A model generated the notes under the pieces. It had not been told where the DNA came from. It saw only the letters and a program-made list of their open reading frames with translations, and ran no database searches. Below are positions 56,423 through 64,000 of a DNA stretch of 64,000 nt, piece after piece (within the stretch, counting starts at the first letter, position 1; each line of letters begins with the position of its first letter). This DNA is from Polytrichum commune (lineage: Eukaryota; Streptophyta; Polytrichopsida; Polytrichales; Polytrichaceae). Where the stretch lies: positions 9,174,501 to 9,238,500 of the forward strand of contig OX485805.1 in assembly GCA_950295325.1 (NCBI GenBank), written 5' to 3'. Made by a program: the position numbers and the translations under genes.

Positions 56423-58890
56423 TCAGTCGGTGAAGTTGGGGAGGGCATGTCCGTCCTTGCAGGCAAAGGCATCTGGATGAGACGTAGCATGAATGGTAGG
56501 TGCCACTAGCTCCCCTGTGAGCTGCTTCGGTAGCTCAGGAATGCCTGTGAGAGTGAACGTGTAGTAAAATTTGAAAGGCGTGAGGTTGTGGAGCCGAACA
56601 ACTCCTCTAGCTTCTCGGAAGAATCCAGTGCCTCCTGTGATGGCCATCAGAGTATCTTGAAAGTTTATGAATGGACCCTGTCACAATAAAAACAACCAGG
56701 TCTTCAGTACCATTTTTGGGTTATGTTTTTATCATTAGACCGCATCCATGTATGTTTGATTACAAGTTACAGCAGCAGCTTCTGGAATGAAAATAGAAGC
56801 TTGCAATTGGGTGAAGCCATGCCTAGGTATACTAGCAGCAGGTTCAGTACCCTGCAATAATATCAAATCAATGTAAGATCCGTCTTTTCAGTCGAAGGGT
56901 TGTTTTCTAATCATTTAAATGCATGCATGTACGTGTGATTACAAAAGACAGCAGCAATTGCAATTGGGTAAAGCCATGCCTAGGTTAATTATCAGGTGCA
57001 GTGTACTGGAATAATGTCAGATCAAAATTGAAACCATGTCTTTGGTAAGAGTTTTGGGTGATGTTTATCATTTGACCACATGCATATATGTGTGATTATA
57101 AAAGAACCCTCAGCAACTTCCGGCCATAGCCATGCCCAGGTTAATTGTGCACCAGGTTCATCACCTGTGCACAAATGTGTCCCATGTCGCCAAAGTACCA
57201 ACTCATTATGGTTTCATAGTAGTCTGGGACGAAAAATGGCAATTGGTGCATCTCAGGAGTCCCCTTGCCGGGATAGTTTTTCATCAGTAAACAGATTCCA
57301 GCCGTAATTCCCAGTCTTGTCCTCAAGGAACAATCATATAACTGCACAAATGCCAAACATGTCCGGTGTGATTAAAAATATTAATTTACCTCAAAGTGTT
57401 TCGTGGAACTGAGAATGTCAAATCCACGTAAGAGAATAGTATGCAATTTGACTATGCTCAATTTTTTGCATTCATTTCTACAAATGAGGACCCCACTTCT
57501 TGCAACTTTGTTCCCTGAAACCCCCGGCTTCCAGAGGAAGCAACCCTGAATGAAGAGTCATTTAGCCTGCAGACTACTGCCACCTTTCAATGGGGAACTC
57601 CATGTAATTTTATCCTCTGCTACTTAAGTTGCATAACATTACTCAGATCCATAAGAGTGTTCTGTGGGACTGACAGTATTCCTTGGAATACTGCCAGTCC
57701 AACAGAACACTGTATGGATCTCAATAATGTTATGTGGCTTCTTTTTTATGAAGAAGAAGAAATTAGTCCAGGGGAGAGGAGTGCGACAGAGGATTTGAGA
57801 CACGTGTACTTCAGTAATTCTGCAGAGTTTAAGATTTGTAAGGAAACTACTTCGAATAAGTTTACATTGGAGAAATTGTGTGTGATTTTCCTCATCACCT
57901 TGTTTGTGAATGGCACTTGGTCACCGAGAGCATGAATATGGTCTCCTGTCTCTGGATCCAGTTTGTTCACACTCTGTCGACTGAACTCCAGAAACGCAGG
58001 ACTGTCCCGGTCAAACTCGTTCAGTTCGAAGACACTGAAGGTCTGCGTATTCGCTGCGACAACAACAAGAACAAGTCAAGCAATTTGTTTGTCAACAGAC
58101 TTGTGTAAGAGCAATCTGACATGCCACAATGGAAGAAATAGTTCATTTTTCCGTTCCCCTCTCACAGAGACAAACTTGTCGCAATCGATCAAATCAACGC
58201 ATAATTTCTAATGTTAGAGTTGTAGATTCTGGAACTTCTAATTCTCACAGTAACCCAAAATGAGATAACTTCTCACAGGCTCAGAGAACGGGTGCTGCTA
58301 TTGCTAGGTACTTCACAGCAATCTGCACATATCCTCCTTGTCATGTTGCGTCCATATAACTATTTCTAATAAAAAAATATTAAAAAAATCCTTTTAAAAA
58401 TGGAAATTTAGTTTGCAAAACTGTGACATTTGCAAGGTTGAAATTTACCGAGCTTGGCCACATCTTCCCAGAGGAACAACCGGTCGGCAGCTGTGGTCTC
58501 CCCAATGTCCGAGGGTGGCATGTGTGCGAACTTCTCCAACAAAGCCTCCGATGGATTGATGATAGAATGTTCTTCTGCAATTTTTCCCACAGTTGCGGTC
58601 GCTGCAAATTCTCGAGCTGAATCAGCAACCGCTCTCGGTCTAGTAACAGAAATCGTTCGATGCACAGCAGATCTAGAGCCTTGTTTCTTCACAGAACTAT
58701 AGCCAGACTTTCGCAACAACTCGGTAGAAGCAGAGGGAAAGCCAGCAGTCATCACTGTAACAGATTGTGCAGCCACACCTCCAAACTTCCTCCGACCACT
58801 TGAACCTCTCCTCGGTACAACATAAGTACAGCTTCCCAACAATGGGTTTGCCATCTTATGACTGTGAAGAGTCATAACCTCTATCGCCAT
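56423..58890 (-). CDS. AOC: Allene oxide cyclase, copy 2 (4 exons)
   Basis: Same reaction and compartment as copy 1. Exons on the minus strand: 58890-58449, 58053-57899, 57341-57165, 56677-56423; introns GT/AG with phases 1, 0, 0; 342 residues. Exons 2-4 have exactly the lengths of copy 1; exon 1 is longer. Residues 1 to about 100 are a basic, Ser/Ala/Val-rich transit peptide. The block ETTAADRLFLWEDVAK follows. The barrel has SVFELNEFDRDSP (Glu157, Asn159), HALGDQVPFTN, RLGITAGICLLM (Cys216), FPFFV-like insert LPFFVPDYYETIM, FGDMGHICAQ, ITGGTGFF, FYYTFTLTGIPELPKQL and PNFTD at the end. ATG context AAAAATGGCG is favourable; in-frame Mets at 58875 and 58854 are alternatives. An extra Cys (LYDCS) starts exon 3. 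Intron 2 contains a palindromic MITE. Confidence 0.95.
57632..57734. mobile_element. Palindromic mini-MITE in intron 2 of AOC copy 2
   Basis: 103 bp that folds almost completely on itself; outer arm CATAACATTACTCAGATCC, inner arm ...GGGACTGACAGTATTCC. A related element of 115 bp lies in the AOC pseudogene at 63319-63433, but in a different intron. Confidence 0.8.
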
Positions 58891-59135
58891 TTTTTCTGGT
58901 CACAAAATCCTGGTTCACTTCAACGAACTTCTCTAAGGTTAACCCCAAGTTCCTGCAACTGTCAGAGTCCCCAAGTTTTAAATATCTGCAGGAAACTTGA
59001 TAAGAGAATGAAAATGCCCTTCCGAGAGTGCTGCGATCATGAGAAATGTCGATCTGTAAGCTTAATTGCAAGCTGAAGAAGGCTGGCAATGATGTGAAGG
59101 TCTACTTTGAGATTATTGAATCAAGTGAGTTGGAG

Positions 59136-59142
59136 ATTTATA
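59136..59142 (-). promoter_or_regulatory. TATA box of AOC copy 2
   Basis: On the minus strand CCTATAAATCTCC, 246 nt upstream of the ATG, a spacing similar to copy 1 (218 nt). Confidence 0.5.
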
Positions 59143-60776
59143 GGCATCCACTTGGAGTTGGATGCATGGGGATCATCAGGTTGTCAGAACTTCAAGTTCT
59201 AGGAAGCTATGAGAAGTCCCAGTCCAGAATTTTGGCCCAAGATTGGGGTTTTCCAAATCTAGCAGTACAGTAGATGTTGTAGAAAATGAGTTGAAAATTT
59301 GGAATAAGAATGAACTGAGTTAATTGAACCTACTCTGGTTGACCAATAGATTGGAGAAAAAAAAATCACTGAGCAAGTTCTATATATGTATTCTAAGAAG
59401 ACATACTGGGGACTCGAAGACGATGACGTCATTGGTCTCTCTTAAATTCTTACGATACCTTGTCCCATTTCAAGGAAGTTTAGGTAGAGGCCACTGACAA
59501 ATGAAGAGCCTAGTATTACGGTTATTCATCTGATAAACCCACGGAATAAAATCGTACCAATTAGCAAATCATGTACAAATCCAATGTCATAAGAATTTTG
59601 CTTTTAAGGTGACTAGACCTTCATTCGCAATTCAGAAAGTAATTTTACTAGCATAAATGTGACCTTTTTGCCAATTTTTGTAAGTGGTTAAATAGGTGTA
59701 CCTAAAGTGGTTAGTTTTGAACGGGAGTTGAGCATTGATGTTTTGAGATGATCTCAACCAATGAACCGTTATATTAATCTTTAAATAATGTACATTCATT
59801 TTAGGAGAATATTGAACTCTCTTGTGCCCAAAAGTGTATGTTTGAATGAGGTTTTAGGTTTGAATACATACAATTTGCTTTCACTTTTCATCAAAACTTT
59901 ATTGACGACTTTTTTAATAGGATGTAATTCATAATAATTTGACCCTACAAAATTATCATGTTCATTGTTTGTTGTCATTTTTTTCTAGAACTTTAGGATC
60001 CCTTTTTGTACATTCATATCTACTTTAAAGCTTTAAGTCCTTTGATTTGTACTACACACTAAAGTGAAACACCATTTAATGTACATTAATGTAAACTGAA
60101 AAAGTTGATAAAAATCCATGTTTTAACATGATGTTAGTACGTATCTATTTATTTTTCCTCTATAAACTTCTCATATATAGGAGATGCAATTTCATAGTGA
60201 CCCACGCACGTCATTTAGGTTTCCAATGAAGGAACCACCCTCTAGGATGTCACTTTTTTAACCTCCCTCCCCGACATCCATTTCTCTTTTTATGAGGAGA
60301 TTGACCCATTTGACTAGAGCTCTATCAGGTTCTTTCAACTTCAATGTAAAGATTTGTTTATTCCAAACGTTGAAGAGTACTATCCTTTACCTAAAGGGAG
60401 TCGTAAAGTGGTTGAAATGTTATGAGTAGTAGGATAACTAAGCTAAGAGATAGGTTCACCTGCACAAACACGGTTTCTTGCTTCTTAGTGCATCACATGG
60501 CTGCACATAAAAATGAAAATAAAAATTATATAACTCAAAGTGCACCCAAGCACAATTTTTTAGACTTCCACAAAGTCCAGTTGTACTTTTCAAATATTTG
60601 ACACTCCCCCTATTCTTGCCAATACTTCCCATCAGTATTTGAAAGACAGAAATCCTCACCACGACAATCTTGGCTTGATGATGCAATCTTCAGATTTTTC
60701 TGTAGTGCACTGAAGAGAGCTTTATAATCCTACACATAATTATCATTTTTACCTCATACTTTGCAATGTCCTCTAC
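59143..60776. other. Spacer upstream of AOC copy 2
   Basis: AT-rich without recognised repeats or genes; short frames at 59796-59978 and 60456-60686 look like chance. Confidence 0.35.

Positions 60777-60809
<33 letters not shown>
60777..60809. repeat. (AAT)n microsatellite
   Basis: Eleven AAT units. Confidence 0.95.
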
Positions 60810-60810
<1 letters not shown>

Positions 60811-60972
60811 GCATTGGTCCAAGGAGTGGGCTGTTATGTGAGCTGATCATGGTGCTCTCAAACAACACCACGTGTCCTTCACTCACAGGCTAGGACCCAC
60901 TTGGAGCTCATTTGGAACCTACCTTCAAGCATTAGTAAAGAGGAAGTAGAGCACCCTCTATGCCCAATAAAA
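60810..60972. other. Spacer, nothing recognised
   Basis: No feature recognised. Confidence 0.3.
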
Positions 60973-61194
60973 CTACAACTTTTTGTCTAATTCGTGTGGG
61001 TTACCATTCAAAGTTGCATTTTCCTATAACTTTTGACAGACACTATCATTTTTTATCATCCAAGTTATATCAAATGCTTTGGTGTGCACACTAACTACTG
61101 TATGTTGTTGGGTCGAAAATAATACTCATGGTAGATTGTTGTAGCAATGCGTAACTCCAAATGGTAACCCACATTAATTAGACAAGCAATGTAG
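60973..61194. mobile_element. MITE-4 copy
   Basis: 222 bp. The two ends share TTGTCTAATT followed by GTGTGGGTTACCAT-like sequence in inverted orientation (about 30 bp, imperfect). Related to 4289-4537 by the TTGTCTAAT...GTGTGGG terminal sequence. Confidence 0.6.
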
Positions 61195-61243
61195 CCCAAA
61201 CCTTACATATAATAAGAAAATGAAATAGTCCCTTGGGCCTGTA

Positions 61244-61828
61244 GGCTTGGGATTCATGGCGTTTACGTAAACTCATGGATGAAGAGGTTCTAGTAAAAAG
61301 ATTCCTCTACAAGACTGAGGGTCAATCCATTCCAACGTGACATCACTCGGCTAATTCAAGGTTTCTGACTCTATTTCCAAAGTCAACCCGTCTTAAATAT
61401 AAAACAACTCACTGCATTTCCACCTTCACAATGGATGAGGGTCGATCCATTCCAATGTGAACATCACCAGGCAAACTCAAGGTCTCTGGCTCTATTTCCG
61501 GAGTCAAATCGTCTTAATTACAGTGCAGGTCATTGCGTTTTCACCTTCGCGACGGAGGAGCGTCGATCCACTCCACTGTGACATCACCATGCTAATTCAA
61601 GGTCTCTAACTCGATTTCCGGAGTGAGACCGTCATCGTTATAATACAGTTCATTGTGTTTCCACCTTCGCAATGAATGAGAGTCGATCCATTCCAATGTG
61701 ACATCACCAGGCTAATTCAAGGCCTCACACTCTATTTCCGGAGTGAGATCGTCTTCATTATAGAACAGCTCACTGCGTTTTCACATTGGCAATGGAGGAG
61801 TTCACGTAGACACCACAAACTCCTAGCC
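61244..61828. mobile_element. Mutator-type MITE with internal tandem array
   Basis: 585 bp. Ends GGCTTGGGATTCATGGCGTT and complement GGCTAGGAGTTTGTGGTGTC are similar to those of 20286-20531. Flanks GGGCCTGTA and TGCCCTGCA agree at six of nine positions, perhaps an old 9-bp duplication. The interior is a four-unit tandem repeat. Confidence 0.7.
61318..61797. repeat. Four 120-bp tandem units inside the MITE
   Basis: Units start near 61318, 61438, 61558 and 61678, each with GTCGATCCATTCCAATGTGA then CTAATTCAAGG and CTCTATTTCCGGAGT. The single-unit relative at 20.3 kb has one such unit. Confidence 0.85.
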
Positions 61829-62287
61829 TGCCCTGCAGTGTGCCATTTTGGAAGGCGCACTAACTTAGGTCATGTGAGGGTGAGTCATGCTGGTGTAAGC
61901 TGATGCAACTCTTTCGAGTCCCTTTAACTCCTCACACAAACACCTGGCATGCAGAAGAGAAGAGGACCTGCCATGTTCACTAAAGCACTAGTGGGGGCAA
62001 ACTTGCCCTCCGGTTTTAATAGGCAGGTTGAAAGTTATGTCCAAACTCAAAAGGTACTAGGTGTACACATGCAACTCGGTTTGTGACCCATTATGAACAC
62101 CTTAAATTGAGGCTATAGTGGACACGAAAGCAGAGTCATAGCATTATCAAACTGTTATCAACCGTTCCACACTTCAAATAACAATGGGTCCGGGAGCAAT
62201 TGGTGTGGATATTAGTTCGAGCCCGGGGATTATATTAGTGGAAAAATACATGCTTTACTCCCCATAGTCAGTAATTCCGTGACTTGA
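61829..62287. other. Spacer, nothing recognised
   Basis: No gene was recognised. Confidence 0.35.
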
Positions 62288-62388
62288 TTTGGGCGAACCA
62301 ACCCATACACTCGTTCCCTGTTGGATGCCTAAACCCTTGCCTCCAAGAAACCATTGTATGGGTTGGTTCGTCCCAGCCCCAGTGACTT
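62288..62388. repeat. About 100-bp palindromic element
   Basis: TTGGGCGAACCAACCCATAC at the left and GTATGGGTTGGTTCGTCCC at the right are complementary. The middle holds GGATGCCTAAACCCTTGCC. A related sequence is at 37284-37360. Confidence 0.75.
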
Positions 62389-62854
62389 GTCAAAGTCGGT
62401 GTGGCATTGTGCCGGAGGGCGGTGTAAGTAGGCAAGTGGGTCCCCGTGGTTGGAAATAATAGTTTTTGGAATAGTTTTGGCTACTAATGGGCTTGTACCC
62501 GCAGTTTGTGGCTTTCCAATTTGTGTTTTTCAACCGATTGTGCCAATAGGAAAATACTTTCAAGTGGCAACTCTAATGTGAAGTGGGTGGCCGAAGACGG
62601 GCTGGGAAGTAGGACCACAGTCAATGGTGGTCTTTCAAAAGGCCTAAACCCATAGTTGTCACTCACCAACCTTAGGCAGCTAGGCCGAGATTCAAGTTGA
62701 ATTTGTAGCCGGAGGAATCACACTTGCATTATGCTAGCGTAACACTACTAGATATCCGGGCCCACCCAACTAGCCCTCACAATTGAATAAGGTCGTGGTA
62801 TGTTATATGGTTCTCCCAAAATAAAAAAACAAGTGCAAGAATAGCATAACTTAT
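62389..62854. other. Spacer; expected place of lost AOC exons not filled
   Basis: Downstream (minus strand) of the truncated AOC exon 2. No exon 3 or 4 sequence could be recognised. Confidence 0.35.
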
Positions 62855-63998
62855 GACAGTCGCTGTCAAACTCATTCAATTCATAGACATTGAAGGTTTG
62901 TTTTTATGCTCCAACAATCAAAATAAAGCCTTTTGCGCCTAGTTTTGATGTCTTGCTGTTGTTTTTAGTTGCAAGAGAGGCAAGGCAACCGGGCAAGCAA
63001 ATGTACAACACAACAACAACAAAAATGGTTGTATCGCCAGGGCAAGCCACCACTACAAAATGCAATTAAAAAAAAATGTAGACTACATTTTACCCCACGC
63101 AATATACACATTGCCTGGATTTTACCCCATGAAAGTAAACCAAACTTTTTATTGTCATGTTCAGTTATTTATTGTTTCAGCTTAGGTCCTTCAAGGGCTG
63201 CCTAGGCCATGTGCCCAACGCTTATGTCAGTGTTGGTCAAATATTTATCAGGAGTTTCGGTGTCACAACTTACAAGTATTGCAACACCTTGTAGCATATC
63301 TCTACAAAATGCTTGCAACATAACATTGTTCACATCCATAACAATGTTCTATGGGACTATAGTATTCATATTGAATGTGAAAAGTATTCTATGGAATATT
63401 GTTAGTCCCATAGAAGACTGTTATGGATCTGAATAATGTCATGAAGCTGTGCCGGAAGCATATATTATTAGTATTCTACTGTGACAGACACAGCCAGTTT
63501 ACCTAGTCATAAATCCTAGCCTTTCCCAATCTATTGAAATCTGGTCTCCCTTCTGCTAAAGTCAACGCATCTTACAACATTTACACTGCTGTACATAACG
63601 GTTTCCTCAGGAACATTTGAACCAGTATACAAAACAAAATAAACATATTTGCACGTATGTTTGATTCTCATCTACTAATCAATGAACAATTTAACTGTCC
63701 AAATATATATTAATCAGGGGCACCTAGCCCACCCGCGCGTGGACATCTTCCCACATGAAAAGCCTATCGGCAGCCACAGTCTCGGTAACATCGGACAAAA
63801 CTCGGTCTCACAAACTTCTCCAACAAACGCTCCCAGAGGTTTAAAATAGACACTTCCTTCCCCTTTGTCAATACTGCTTCGACGACTCTTGGGTGCAATT
63901 CCAGAACAGACACCACAGCTCCAAAATGAGACCATTTGCACCTCCTCTGAAACCTTGCTGCTTAGGAGTAGCCTTGACTTGAACTGTGGCACAGCCAT
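62855..63998 (-). pseudogene. Third allene oxide cyclase copy, broken (exon 1 and part of exon 2)
   Basis: On the minus strand 63998-63714 resembles AOC exon 1. One frame gives ERLLEKFVRPSFVRCYRD and, after a frameshift, another gives ETVAADRLFMWEDVHARVG, matching LLEKFA...ETTAADRLFLWEDVAK of copy 2. The frame then reads into a stop where the donor would be. At about 62905-62855 a short piece reads TFNVYELNEFDSDCHK, matching TFSVFELNEFDRDS of copy 2 exon 2; the match stops there. Exons 3 and 4 are absent. The same strand and order as copy 2 suggest a tandem duplicate that was truncated and then decayed. The window ends inside or near exon 1. Confidence 0.8.
63319..63433. mobile_element. Palindromic mini-MITE in intron 1 of the AOC pseudogene
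   Basis: 115 bp, self-complementary, with outer arm CATAACATTGTTCACATCC and complement of CATGACATTATTCAGATCC. Same family as 57632-57734. Confidence 0.75.
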
Positions 63999-64000
63999 TT

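Noticed and set aside
62389-62854. AOC exons 3 and 4 of the pseudogene
   Set aside because: Looked for the LGITAGIC and VTGGTGFF blocks on the minus strand; neither is present, so the copy is truncated.

Overview
This window is nuclear DNA of a land plant with a repeat-rich, gene-poor genome. The evidence is two intron-bearing allene oxide cyclase (AOC) genes of plastid jasmonate/OPDA synthesis, a GPI-anchored fasciclin-like arabinogalactan protein gene, and plant-type LINE, Ty3/Gypsy, hAT and PIF/Harbinger remnants. A seed-free lineage (bryophyte, lycophyte or fern) would fit the AOC and fasciclin sequences, but the sequence alone does not fix the species.

Only three genes look intact. At 23.9-24.7 kb (minus strand) there is a single-exon fasciclin-like arabinogalactan protein. 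At 52.7-54.7 kb (plus) and 56.4-58.9 kb (minus) two AOC genes face each other tail to tail. Each has four coding exons; exons 2-4 have identical lengths (155, 177 and 255 nt) and the intron phases match (1, 0, 0). At the right edge (62.9-64.0 kb, minus) lie a frameshifted first exon and a truncated second exon of a third AOC copy, so this is a small AOC cluster with one dead member. All other long open frames are transposon remnants, shadows or unrecognised.

The rest of the window is nested mobile DNA. 0-13 kb: decayed L1-like LINE pieces on the minus strand, several MITEs, a MULE-like SWIM remnant, and a 1,187-bp hAT derivative with a perfect 8-bp target duplication that still encodes the C-terminal dimerisation domain. 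14-21 kb: one long decayed plus-strand LINE with ORF1-like, reverse transcriptase and RNase H remnants and a decayed 2A-like motif; two MITEs sit inside it. 25-36 kb: many copies of a roughly 226-bp hAT-type MITE rich in AACCGGTT, a large foldback element and a 517-bp tandem duplication. 36-45 kb: a hAT remnant, the 3' end of a chromodomain Gypsy element with its polypurine tract and LTR start, a SANT/Myb-like remnant, and a complete-ended 3,361-bp PIF/Harbinger element with decayed transposase. 45-52 kb: unidentified decayed coding DNA, more MITEs and a half-kilobase palindrome.

The AOC enzymes would act in the plastid on the allene oxide made by allene oxide synthase. The fasciclin-like protein would act at the cell surface. 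No functional link between them is visible beyond proximity. Exon boundaries were placed by eye from GT/AG sites, frame and agreement between paralogs.
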